Below, piece after piece: positions 8,775 through 16,434 of a DNA stretch of 64,000 nt. A program made the translations under genes and the position numbers. Under the pieces are notes generated by a model. That model did no database searches. It saw only the letters and a program-made list of their open reading frames with translations, and had not been told where the DNA came from. Source of the stretch: Leisingera daeponensis (GTDB taxonomy: Bacteria > Pseudomonadota > Alphaproteobacteria > Rhodobacterales > Rhodobacteraceae); NCBI RefSeq assembly GCF_019801465.1, contig NZ_JAHVJA010000001.1, positions 310,001 through 374,000 on the forward strand, in the 5' to 3' direction. The first letter of the stretch is position 1. Each line of letters opens with the position of its first letter.

Positions 8775-9090
8775 GTAAAGTGCAGGTTTCTGTTGCCAGG
8801 TACCTGCGGACCCCGCCTTACGCGGCTAGGCGCAAGGACTTAGATTTCGATTCCTCGAACTGCTTACGCAGCCAGAGCAACCGGAGCACGATTGTCGTTT
8901 GCAATTGTACTGTTTGGGCCGGTACGGTGGCACCCCGCCGAGACAAAGCAAACCCCTTTAGACGTCCGTCGATCCTGTTTCGGCCCCATGATCCCCAAAC
9001 GAAGGATGTTGGTGGAGCCGCCGGGTACCGCCCCCGGGTCCGATCCGCTTATTACGAGCGCGTTTATGTCCATAGTTCCACAAGGGAACA
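8775..9090 (-). ncRNA. ssrA: Circularly permuted (two-piece) tmRNA
   Basis: Read on the minus strand, the acceptor piece comes first. It ends with CGGCTCC plus an encoded CCA at 9010-9020. The coding piece follows, starting near GGGGCCG (8987-8981) with AGGATCGACGGACG just after. GGGGCCG pairs with CGGCTCC in a 7-bp acceptor stem whose third pair is G-U, the alanine identity element. The tag ORF (8902-8864) starts at a GCA resume codon and encodes ANDNRAPVALAA, then TAA. CAGGT/ACCTG pairings near 8781-8805 look like the downstream pseudoknot. The T-arm is CCGGG, loop GGCGGTA, CCCGG, which lacks the usual TTC. The outer ends of the gene are approximate. Confidence 0.93.
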
Positions 9091-9093
9091 GCA

Positions 9094-9123
9094 GTTATAT
9101 AATGCGCTTCTGAGCAGTTGCAA
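9094..9123 (-). promoter_or_regulatory. Probable ssrA promoter
   Basis: On the minus strand, TTGCAA at 9123-9118 could be the -35 box. TATATA (9101-9096, 16-base spacer) or TATAAC (9099-9094, 18-base spacer) could be the -10 box. Either puts the start of transcription just before the first hairpin of the tmRNA acceptor piece. It is a sequence match only. Confidence 0.6.
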
Positions 9124-9136
9124 AGGGGGCAACCGG

Positions 9137-9225
9137 AATCCTGCGAGGAAAACCGGCACTTTTCCGCAAGCGGCGCCGCCAGAAATCCTCGCAGGATTTT
9201 CTGGCCGTTTTCCGCGCTGGAAAAC
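9137..9225. repeat. Cluster of inverted repeats with mutually exclusive stems
   Basis: A 13-bp perfect inverted repeat (9137-9149 with 9186-9198) overlaps a second hairpin (9178-9188 with 9194-9205, one bulged base), so both cannot form at once. A third 7-bp hairpin, GTTTTCC/GGAAAAC, lies at 9207-9225. The cluster fills the space between the broken ORF at 9233 and the ssrA promoter. Confidence 0.7.
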
Positions 9226-9232
9226 CGCGGTG

Positions 9233-9492
9233 TCACACCAGTTTGCGGATCGGGGTGCTGTTGCAGAACACGACAACCTGCCCGCGATTCGTCACCACCT
9301 GAAAGCCGCGGCGCGGACCTTAGCCAGAAAGGCCTCGATCCCGGCATAGCGCTCGATATCGCGGATCTTGCGGCGCGGCACCTGGCCGTTCTGCACCGCG
9401 TTGCAGGCGGAGATATCGCGCAGCCAGATGCCGGATGAAAGGGCGAAGCCGGGTTTGATCATGACACAAATGGCCCGGCACATGGTTGGCAA
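9233..9492 (-). pseudogene. Frameshifted paralogue of the short ORF at 2451-2681
   Basis: The first frame carries WLRDISACNAV and VPRRKIRDIERYAG and stops after AAAFRW at 9292. Changing frame just before that point restores RRGFQVVTNRGQVVVFCN, then STPIRKLV and a stop at 9233. The restored product aligns through both conserved blocks with the intact ORF at 2451-2681. A single-base indel near 9296-9310 explains the break. The upstream residues before WLRDI look unrelated, so the true start is unclear. Confidence 0.7.
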
Positions 9493-9504
9493 TGTGTTGA
9501 TCCG

Positions 9505-10233
9505 TTACCTCTGCGCCCGCGCGGCAAAGACGTCAGAGGCCAGCTTGCGGGTTTCGCATTCCAGATCCTGCAGCCCAGCAGCGGCAGCACCGCCATCTCC
9601 CGCTTCGATGGCATCGGCAATCCGGGTATGAAGGCCAGTGATCACCGCACGGTCGCGTGCCGTGAAGGTGATCATGTTCATCAGCGGCTGCATTGCTTCG
9701 ACTGCCCCGGCCAGCTGATAGGACAGCACCGGGTTGCGGGCACCGTCCACCAGCGCCCGGTGAAAGGCGACATCGGAGGCGCAGAAAGCCACATCGGTCA
9801 GCCCCGGCTGCCCCTGGCGGAAGATCTCTGCACGCATTGTTGCCAGATGATCGGCACTGCGCCGCTCCGCCGACAGCGGCGCGCAAGCGCGCTCCAGCGC
9901 ATAGCGCGCCTCGCAGGCGGTATCAAAGCTCACTTCATTCATGCTGAGCAGAAGGGTCGAGGTGGTGACCTGCTGCGCATAGGCATCCTCGAAGCTCAGC
10001 CGGTTCACGAAGGCCCCGCCGGAGGCGCCGCGCTGCGTGCGGATCAGGGATTGCGCCGCCAGCCGTTTCAGCGCCTCGCGGACAGTCGGGCGGGACACCT
10101 GGAAATGATCCGACAGTTCTGCCTCGGACGGCAGCCGCTCATCCACGATCAATTCGCCCGAGATGATGGCATCCTTGATTGCCTGGGCTATCTGAACCGA
10201 CAGATCAGCGGAACTATTGGGATCGATTTTCAT
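9505..10233 (-). CDS. GntR-family regulator with FCD domain
   Basis: A 242-residue regulator. A winged helix-turn-helix occupies residues 1-78 (LPSEAELSDHFQVSRPTVRE is the classic recognition region). An all-helical FCD ligand-binding domain follows to about 225. The start is set at 10233 (MKIDPNSSADL). It is divergent from dmdA-acuI, with two GTCTGAC-type half-palindromes in the shared 200-bp spacer, so it probably controls that operon and itself. The ligand is likely a DMSP-pathway metabolite such as acrylate or a CoA ester (inference). Confidence 0.9.
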   Translation of the reverse strand: MKIDPNSSADLSVQIAQAIKDAIISGELIVDERLPSEAELSDHFQVSRPTVREALKRLAAQSLIRTQRGASGGAFVNRLSFEDAYAQQVTTSTLLLSMNEVSFDTACEARYALERACAPLSAERRSADHLATMRAEIFRQGQPGLTDVAFCASDVAFHRALVDGARNPVLSYQLAGAVEAMQPLMNMITFTARDRAVITGLHTRIADAIEAGDGGAAAAGLQDLECETRKLASDVFAARAQR

Positions 10234-10287
10234 GCCATTGGTCCTGTCAGTTGGCTGCGCCGGGCGCGGCCCCGGCAAAAAATCATT

Positions 10288-10315
10288 TGTCTGACATTTA
10301 AAAGTCTGACATTTA
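10288..10315. promoter_or_regulatory. Tandem FadR/FCD-type operator half-sites
   Basis: The 12-base sequence GTCTGACATTTA occurs twice (10289-10300 and 10304-10315), a 15-base period. Each copy contains the odd palindrome GTC-T-GAC, and the first extends to TGTC-T-GACA. This fits the known GTC/GAC operator style of FCD regulators. Its location, 55 bases from the regulator start and about 120 from dmdA, suggests dual control. Confidence 0.6.
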
Positions 10316-10433
10316 GAATCTAAGACTTGAGTCGGGAGAGGGCAATGCCTGGATCCTCTGTACGCAGGCTTTTGCGGCATTGGTTTTGCCGCGTGCAGCC
10401 AATTCATTGAAACGCTCAAATGGAGACTTGAGC

Positions 10434-11528
10434 ATGGCAAGCATCTTTCCTTCCCGCCGCATCCGGCGCACCCCCTTTTCCCCCGGTGTCGAGGCCGCGG
10501 GTGTCAAGGGGTACACGGTTTATAACCACATGCTGCTGGCCACGGTGTTCGACAGCCTGGAGTACGACTGCGCCCACCTGAAAGAGCACGTGCAGGTCTG
10601 GGATGTGGCCTGCGAGCGCCAGGTGAGCATCAAGGGGCCGGACGCGCTGCGGCTGATGAAACTGATCAGCCCGCGCGACATGGACAAGATGGCGGACGAC
10701 CAGTGCTACTACGTGCCGACGGTCGACCAGAACGGGGGGATGCTGAACGACCCGGTGGCCGTGAAACTGGCAGCGGACCACTACTGGCTGTCGCTGGCCG
10801 ACGGCGACCTGCTGCAGTTCGCGCTGGGCATTGCCATCGCCAAAGGGTTTGATGTGGAGATCGTGGAGCCCGACGTCTCGCCGCTGGCTGTGCAGGGGCC
10901 CAAGGCGGACGAGCTGATGGCCCGCGTCTTTGGCGAGGCGGTGCGTGACATCCGTTTCTTCCGCTACAAGCGGCTGGCCTTTCAGGGCGTGGAGTTCGTG
11001 GTGGCCCGTTCCGGCTGGTCCAAGCAGGGCGGTTTCGAGGTTTATGTCGAGGGAGCGGACCTGGGCATGCCCCTGTGGGACGCGCTTTTCACGGCAGGCG
11101 GAGACCTGAACGTGCGGGCAGGCTGCCCGAACGCGATTGAGCGGATCGAGAGCGGGCTGCTCAGCTATGGCAATGACATGACCCGCGAAAACACGCCATA
11201 TGAATGCGGGCTGGGCAAGTTCTGCAATTCGCCCGAGGACTACATCGGCAAGGCAGCTCTGGCGGAACAGGCCGCAAACGGCCCCGCCCGCCAGATCCGT
11301 CCGCTGGTTATCGATGGAGAAATCCCGCCCTGCCTGGACGCCTGGCCGCTGTATGCCGATGGCCTCCGGGTGGGGGAGATCGGGTCGGCCATCTTCTCAC
11401 CGGAGTTCGGGGTGAATGCGGCGATCGGGATGGTCGGCCGGTCCCACTGGGCGCCGGGCACCGTGCTGGGAGTTGAAACTCCGGCGGGCATGCGCCCCGC
11501 GACGGTGCAGGAGCGGTTCTGGCGCTGA
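10434..11528 (+). CDS. dmdA: DMSP demethylase
   Basis: A 364-residue member of the GcvT aminomethyltransferase superfamily. It removes one methyl group from dimethylsulfoniopropionate onto tetrahydrofolate, giving methylmercaptopropionate and methyl-THF. I recognise it by segments close to Ruegeria DmdA as I remember it, such as RRTPFSPGVEAAGVKGYTVY, NENTPYECGLGKFCN-like residues (here TRENTPYECGLGKF) and NAAIGMVGRSHWAPGT. The start at 10434 follows GGAG 8 bases ahead. acuI follows, as in Ruegeria pomeroyi, which supports the call. The later pathway genes dmdB, dmdC and dmdD are not in this window. Confidence 0.93.
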   Translation: MASIFPSRRIRRTPFSPGVEAAGVKGYTVYNHMLLATVFDSLEYDCAHLKEHVQVWDVACERQVSIKGPDALRLMKLISPRDMDKMADDQCYYVPTVDQNGGMLNDPVAVKLAADHYWLSLADGDLLQFALGIAIAKGFDVEIVEPDVSPLAVQGPKADELMARVFGEAVRDIRFFRYKRLAFQGVEFVVARSGWSKQGGFEVYVEGADLGMPLWDALFTAGGDLNVRAGCPNAIERIESGLLSYGNDMTRENTPYECGLGKFCNSPEDYIGKAALAEQAANGPARQIRPLVIDGEIPPCLDAWPLYADGLRVGEIGSAIFSPEFGVNAAIGMVGRSHWAPGTVLGVETPAGMRPATVQERFWR

Positions 11529-11538
11529 AGTGATGTGC

Positions 11539-11558
11539 GGGGGAGCCCTGGCTCCCCC
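11539..11558 (+). other. Intercistronic hairpin between dmdA and acuI
   Basis: GGGGGAGC (11539-11546) pairs perfectly with GCTCCCCC (11551-11558) around the loop CCTG. No T-run follows, so it is more likely an mRNA-processing, stability or partial-attenuation element than a terminator. Confidence 0.65.
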
Positions 11559-11618
11559 AAGGAATTTCGGGCCAGGCCGGCACGGGATCTGGTCCGCGGT
11601 ACAGGAAAGGATGGCACG

Positions 11619-12611
11619 ATGTTCAATGCACTGGTTGTGAACAAGGATGAAGACAGCGGCAAGACCTCCGCCGCGGTGGAGCAGATCGGTCTGGATCAGC
11701 TGCCCGAGGGCGAGGTGACCGTGGCGGTGGAGTATTCCACGGTGAACTACAAGGACGGGCTTTGCATCGGGCCGGGCGGCGGATTGGTGCGGAAATACCC
11801 GCATGTGCCGGGGATCGATTTTGCCGGCACCGTCGAGACATCCTCCGATGGCCGCTATAAGCCGGGCGACAAGGTGGTGCTGACCGGCTGGCGTGTTGGG
11901 GAGGCCCACTGGGGCGGCTACAGCCAGAAGGCCAACGTGCGCGCCGACTGGCTGGTGCCGCTGCCCGACGGGCTGGACAGCCGTCAGGCAATGGCGGTTG
12001 GCACTGCAGGCTTTACCGCCATGCTGGCGGTTATGGCACTGGAGGATCATGGGCTGGAACCCGGCCATGGCCCGGTACTGGTCACCGGGGCTGCGGGCGG
12101 CGTCGGATCTGTGGCCACCGCGATCCTGGCAAACCTGGGGTATGAGGTGGCGGGGGTCACCGGCCGCCCGGAAACTGCGGACTATCTGAAATCCCTTGGA
12201 GCCACTCAGATCGTGGCGCGGGAGGAAATCAACGAAACCACCAAGCGCCCGCTGGAAAGCGAAACCTGGGCAGGCTGTGTCGATGCTGTTGGCGGCGCCA
12301 TGCTGGCGCGCGTGCTGGGGCAGATGAAATACGGCGCCTCGGTTGCGGCCGTGGGCCTTGCTGGCGGCGCAGGCCTGCCTGCGACAGTCATCCCGTTCCT
12401 GCTGCGCGGTGTGAACCTTCTGGGGATCGATTCGGTCATGCAGCCTTATCAAAACCGCGTCCGCGCCTGGCAGCGCATCGCCAGCGACCTGCCCATGGAC
12501 AAGCTAGAAGCGATGATCCGGCCCGCGGCTCTCAGCGATCTGCCCGCGCTGGGGGCGGATATCCTGAAGGGCCAGGTCAAAGGACGGGTCGTGGTGGATG
12601 TGAACGCCTGA
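11619..12611 (+). CDS. acuI: Acrylyl-CoA reductase (NADPH), AcuI
   Basis: A 330-residue zinc-independent medium-chain dehydrogenase/reductase of the YhdH/AcuI type. It has an N-terminal GroES-like domain and a nucleotide-binding motif, VTGAAGGVGSVATA, near residue 152. AcuI reduces toxic acrylyl-CoA to propionyl-CoA. The start at 11619 follows GGAAAGGA by about 7 bases. It sits 90 bases after dmdA, with a strong hairpin between them, and ends in a clear terminator, making dmdA-acuI a two-gene operon. The pairing with dmdA is what favours AcuI over a generic quinone reductase. Confidence 0.93.
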   Translation: MFNALVVNKDEDSGKTSAAVEQIGLDQLPEGEVTVAVEYSTVNYKDGLCIGPGGGLVRKYPHVPGIDFAGTVETSSDGRYKPGDKVVLTGWRVGEAHWGGYSQKANVRADWLVPLPDGLDSRQAMAVGTAGFTAMLAVMALEDHGLEPGHGPVLVTGAAGGVGSVATAILANLGYEVAGVTGRPETADYLKSLGATQIVAREEINETTKRPLESETWAGCVDAVGGAMLARVLGQMKYGASVAAVGLAGGAGLPATVIPFLLRGVNLLGIDSVMQPYQNRVRAWQRIASDLPMDKLEAMIRPAALSDLPALGADILKGQVKGRVVVDVNA

Positions 12612-12636
12612 CCGGGGCCGAAATTGCCAAAACTGG

Positions 12637-12662
12637 AAAGGGCCGGAACTTCCGGCCCTTTT
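12637..12662 (+). terminator. Terminator of the dmdA-acuI operon
   Basis: GGGCCGG (12640-12646) pairs with CCGGCCC (12652-12658). The stem can extend with A/T pairs and is followed by TTTT. Confidence 0.85.
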
Positions 12663-12888
12663 CCTGTTTTGAGCCCCCTCGCACCGCGCGGGCGCTGCAT
12701 TCGCCGGGGCACCAGGAGACTTGTTTGCAATGCGGCGTTCCGGTTGATATCTGCGCCGCTCACCCTTGGCGCTCCTGTCACAAATATGTGGCAATGTCGG
12801 TTTCGGCCGATGAGGAGTCCATATTGCTGGCCCCCCGGCCGGCGATCCTGCGGATGACAAGCCCACTGACTATTCGGGGAGACACGTC

Positions 12889-14484
12889 ATGACTACAGAA
12901 ACCAACGAACCCGAGGCGGACTACGAGGTCGGCCAGGACAATATCCAGGTCATGGGCCTGGATGTGCACAACCCTGTTTTTGCAATTTCAGCCCTGACCA
13001 TTGTTGCCTTTGTCTTCTTTGCCCTGGTGTTCAAGGAACAGGCAGCCGAGTTCTTTGGCTGGCTGCGTCCGGCGCTGACCAGCAACTTCGACTGGGTCTT
13101 CATGATTTCAACCAACATCTTCGTGCTGTTCGCACTGTTCCTGGTGGTGACGCCCTATGGCTCGATCCGTCTGGGCGGCGACGATGCGCGGCCGGACTAT
13201 TCCTATGCCGGCTGGTTTGCGATGCTGTTTGCGGCCGGCATGGGGATCGGCCTGGTGTTCTGGGGCGTGGCTGAGCCGATCTCGCATTTCGGTGCCTCGC
13301 TGGGCGGCACGGCCGCCGGCGAAGACGGTATGCGCACCGATTGGGCGCCGCTGGGTGCAGCTGGCGGCGATGCGGCCGAAGCGCAGAGGCTGGCCATGGC
13401 TGCGACTATCTTCCACTGGGGGCTGCATCCCTGGGCGGTCTATGCAATCGTCGCTCTGGCGCTGGCCTTCTTCTCCTTCAACCGCGGCCTGCCGCTGACC
13501 ATGCGCTCGGTGTTCTTCCCGCTGTTCGGCAATGCGACCTGGGGCGTGCTGGGCCATATCGTCGATGTGCTGGCAGTGTTTGCCACCATCTTCGGCCTGG
13601 CAACCTCGCTGGGGCTGGGCGCCAGCCAGGCGCTGGCCGGCCTGAACTACCTGTTCGGCGTGCCTGTCACTGACAGCATGAAAGTGTTCCTGATTGTTGC
13701 CATTACTCTGTTTGCGCTGGTCTCGGTTGTTGCGGGCCTGGAAAAGGGCGTGAAGCGGCTCTCCGAGGCCAACATGATCCTGGCTGCGCTGCTGCTGCTG
13801 CTGGTGTTGATTGTCGGCCCCACCATTGCCATCCTGTCCGGATTCTTCACCAATCTCGTTGACTACGCCGTGTTCCTGCCGGAGCTATCCAACTGGGTGG
13901 GGCGTGACGACACCAACTTCCTGCAGGGCTGGACCACCTTCTATTGGGCCTGGTGGATTTCCTGGTCGCCGTTTGTCGGCATGTTCATCGCCCGTATCTC
14001 CCGCGGGCGGACCGTGCGCGAGTTCGTGACCTGCGTGCTGCTGATCCCGACTGTGGTTGGCGCCCTGTGGATGAGCGTCTTTGGCGGTGCAGCGCTGGAT
14101 CTGGTGGCGGGCGAGACCGGCCAGGCGCTGCAGGAGGCCGCGCTCGAGCTGAAGATGTTCAAGCTGTTCGAGACCTTCCCGCTGACCGGTATCCTGTCCT
14201 TTGTCGGCATCATCCTGGTGGTCGTGTTCTTCGTCACCTCGTCGGACTCCGGCTCGCTGGTGATCGACACCATCACCGCCGGCGGCAAGACCGACGCGCC
14301 GACCGCGCAGCGCGTGTTCTGGTGCATCCTGGAGGGCGCCATCGCCATCGTGCTGCTGCTCGGCGGCGGTCTCGGGGCATTGCAGGCGGCCGCCATCGCC
14401 ACCGGCTTCCCCTTTGCGATCGTTCTGGTGCTGATGTGCGTGTCGGTATTCATCGGACTGGCGCGGGAGCGGCGCCGCGACTGA
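12889..14484 (+). CDS. BCCT-family transporter
   Basis: A 531-residue carrier with twelve hydrophobic segments. Family signatures include FWGVAEPISHFG near residue 124 and the long block FYWAWWISWSPFVGMFIARI near 350. BCCT proteins take up quaternary or sulfonium compounds such as glycine betaine, choline, carnitine or DMSP, driven by Na+ or H+. The neighbouring dmdA-acuI operon makes DMSP or betaine the first candidates (inference). It has its own upstream spacer of 277 bases and its own terminator, so it is a separate transcript. Confidence 0.93.
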   Translation: MTTETNEPEADYEVGQDNIQVMGLDVHNPVFAISALTIVAFVFFALVFKEQAAEFFGWLRPALTSNFDWVFMISTNIFVLFALFLVVTPYGSIRLGGDDARPDYSYAGWFAMLFAAGMGIGLVFWGVAEPISHFGASLGGTAAGEDGMRTDWAPLGAAGGDAAEAQRLAMAATIFHWGLHPWAVYAIVALALAFFSFNRGLPLTMRSVFFPLFGNATWGVLGHIVDVLAVFATIFGLATSLGLGASQALAGLNYLFGVPVTDSMKVFLIVAITLFALVSVVAGLEKGVKRLSEANMILAALLLLLVLIVGPTIAILSGFFTNLVDYAVFLPELSNWVGRDDTNFLQGWTTFYWAWWISWSPFVGMFIARISRGRTVREFVTCVLLIPTVVGALWMSVFGGAALDLVAGETGQALQEAALELKMFKLFETFPLTGILSFVGIILVVVFFVTSSDSGSLVIDTITAGGKTDAPTAQRVFWCILEGAIAIVLLLGGGLGALQAAAIATGFPFAIVLVLMCVSVFIGLARERRRD

Positions 14485-14508
14485 GCACGCCGCAGAACCT
14501 GAAGCAGG

Positions 14509-14538
14509 AAGGCCCCAGGATGTCCCCGGGGCCTTTTT
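14509..14538 (+). terminator. Terminator of the BCCT gene
   Basis: AAGGCCCC (14509-14516) pairs with GGGGCCTT (14528-14535), followed by further T residues. Convergent VOC gene on the other side. Confidence 0.85.
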
Positions 14539-14541
14539 GCG

Positions 14542-14922
14542 TCAGGCGTTGTACTTGAAGAACCCAAGCGAATTGCCATCGGGGTCGGTGGCAAAGAAGA
14601 ACCGCCCGGGCGGGATGGAGATGGTTTCGGACACCACCTTGCCGCCAGCGTCAGTGACCCGTGCCATTACATCTTCCAGTTCCCCCTCGGCGGTCAGATG
14701 CAGGGTCGGTCCGCGGCCGTCGCCAGCGGGCCTGCCCGGGTAGAGGTGCAGGGCAATACCGTTGGCCTCATCTGCGGGTTTGAACATCGCGATGGGGTTC
14801 GGGCCGCTGTTGTCGATGCTCAGGCTGGCGCCAGTCACCGTGCTGTAAAACCGGACCGCCGCGTCCAGGTCGCTGACGGGAACTTCGCCCCAGACCAGAA
14901 AATCCTTTGGTGTAAACGCCAT
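14542..14922 (-). CDS. VOC-superfamily (glyoxalase/bleomycin-resistance-like) protein
   Basis: A 126-residue single VOC domain with two beta-alpha-beta-beta-beta halves. VPVSDLDAAVRFYSTVTGA lies at residues 15-33, and FFFATDPDGNSLGFFKYNA at the C-terminus. Such proteins are dimeric metal-dependent lyases or dioxygenases, or binding proteins; the substrate cannot be told here. It is monocistronic and convergent with the BCCT gene. Confidence 0.88.
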   Translation of the reverse strand: MAFTPKDFLVWGEVPVSDLDAAVRFYSTVTGASLSIDNSGPNPIAMFKPADEANGIALHLYPGRPAGDGRGPTLHLTAEGELEDVMARVTDAGGKVVSETISIPPGRFFFATDPDGNSLGFFKYNA

Positions 14923-14995
14923 GTCTAATCCTCCGTGTTGTGATGCCGTCAGAGTGCCATGCCCTCATGACAGTTTCCGGCATCAGCCTTGGCGC

Positions 14996-15030
14996 TTGAC
15001 CGGACCGCTGCCGGTACGCTACGACCTTAG
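14996..15030 (+). promoter_or_regulatory. Possible promoter of the aminotransferase gene
   Basis: TTGACC near 14996 is followed, 18 bases later, by TACGAC. This is only a partial -10 match, in a 264-base spacer that shows nothing else. Confidence 0.3.
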
Positions 15031-15186
15031 CGTTCTGCTCGGCTTTTTCTGCCTTGCAGGGCTGCCTGCGATCCCTCAACCCTTGTGCGGGAGCGCGGCT
15101 CGGCTGGAAGACCTGCCATGTTCGGGGAGATCCCTGGCATGCGCCGGCCTTCCCATCGGACCGCAGCGATTGAGGAGAGATCTGTA

Positions 15187-16410
15187 ATGACTGCATTGGA
15201 TATCGATTTCGTCCGGGCCCAGTTCCCGGCCTTTGCCGAACCCAGCCTTGACGGGCAGGCGTTTTTTGAGAACGCGGGCGGGTCCTACACCTGCCGCCAG
15301 GTGATCGACCGGCTGACCCGTTTCTATACCCAGCGCAAGGTGCAGCCCTATGCCCCCTACGAAGCCTCCCGCCTCGGCGGCGAGGAGATGGACAAGGCCC
15401 GCGCGCGTCTGGCCGCGCTGATGGGGGTTGCCGCGGATGAGCTGAGCTTCGGCCCCTCGACCACGCAGAACACCTTTGTGCTGGCGCAGGCGTTCCGCAA
15501 GCTGATGAAACCGGGGGAGGCGATCATCGTCACCAATCAGGACCACGAGGCCAACAGCGGCCCCTGGCGGCGGCTGGCGGAGGAGGGGATCGAGATCCGC
15601 GAATGGCAGATTGACCCGCAAACCGGCCATCTTGACACCGCACAGCTGGAAAACCTGCTGGACGAAAACGTCCGCCTGGTCTGCTTCCCGCACTGCTCCA
15701 ATGTGGTGGGAGAGATCAACCCGGTGGCGGAGATCACCGCAATGGCCCATGCCGCGGGCGCCTATGTCTGTGTTGACGGTGTCTCCTACGCGCCGCACGG
15801 GCTGCCCAACGTGGATGAGCTGGGGGCCGACATCTACCTGTTCTCCTCCTACAAGACCTACGGGCCGCATCAGGGCGTCATGGTGATCCGCCGGGCGCTG
15901 GGCGAGCTGCTGCCGAACCAGGCGCATTATTTCAACGCAGATAGCCTCTACAAGCGGTTCACCCCGGCAGGCCCGGATCACGCCCAGGTGGCGGCGTCGG
16001 CCGGCATGGCGGATTACTTCGAGGCGCTGGCATCCCATCACCGCCATTCAGGCACCGCTGCGGAAACCGGTGCCTTTGTCCATGACCTGATGCGCGCGCA
16101 TGAGGTGAAACTGCTGCAGCCGCTGCTGGACGCGGTGAAGGACCGCAACGGCGTGCGCCTGCTGGGGCCGTCGCAAGCCGATACCCGCGCGCCGACGGTG
16201 GCCCTGGCCCTGAACCGCGCCGCGGAACCGGCGGCCGCGCAGTTGGCAGAATTTGGCATCATGGCCGGCGGCGGCGATTTTTATGCCGTCCGTGCGCTGG
16301 AGGCGATGGGCATTGATCCAGCCGAAGGCGTGCTGCGTATCAGCTTCACCCACTACACGTCCGAAGACGAGGTCGCGAAGCTGATCGAGGCGCTGGACAG
16401 GGTGCTGTAA
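15187..16410 (+). CDS. Class V aminotransferase (cysteine-desulfurase-like)
   Basis: A 407-residue PLP enzyme. The cofactor lysine is in LFSSYKTYGPHQG near residue 222, preceded by the PLP-holding DGVSYAPHG near 200. The substrate-binding region begins FFENAGGSYT. Fold and length match NifS/CsdA-like class V enzymes, but no obvious mobile active-site cysteine loop identifies it as a desulfurase. The start is at 15187, with GAGGAGAG upstream. The photolyase follows after 24 bases, probably on the same transcript. The exact reaction is unknown. Confidence 0.85.
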   Translation: MTALDIDFVRAQFPAFAEPSLDGQAFFENAGGSYTCRQVIDRLTRFYTQRKVQPYAPYEASRLGGEEMDKARARLAALMGVAADELSFGPSTTQNTFVLAQAFRKLMKPGEAIIVTNQDHEANSGPWRRLAEEGIEIREWQIDPQTGHLDTAQLENLLDENVRLVCFPHCSNVVGEINPVAEITAMAHAAGAYVCVDGVSYAPHGLPNVDELGADIYLFSSYKTYGPHQGVMVIRRALGELLPNQAHYFNADSLYKRFTPAGPDHAQVAASAGMADYFEALASHHRHSGTAAETGAFVHDLMRAHEVKLLQPLLDAVKDRNGVRLLGPSQADTRAPTVALALNRAAEPAAAQLAEFGIMAGGGDFYAVRALEAMGIDPAEGVLRISFTHYTSEDEVAKLIEALDRVL

Positions 16411-16434
16411 CGCGAACAGGACAAGGAGCACGAC

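Noticed and set aside
8864-9073. A 69-aa minus-strand ORF ending ANDNRAPVALAA
   Set aside because: The last residues are the tmRNA tag; the rest is structural tmRNA sequence, not a gene.
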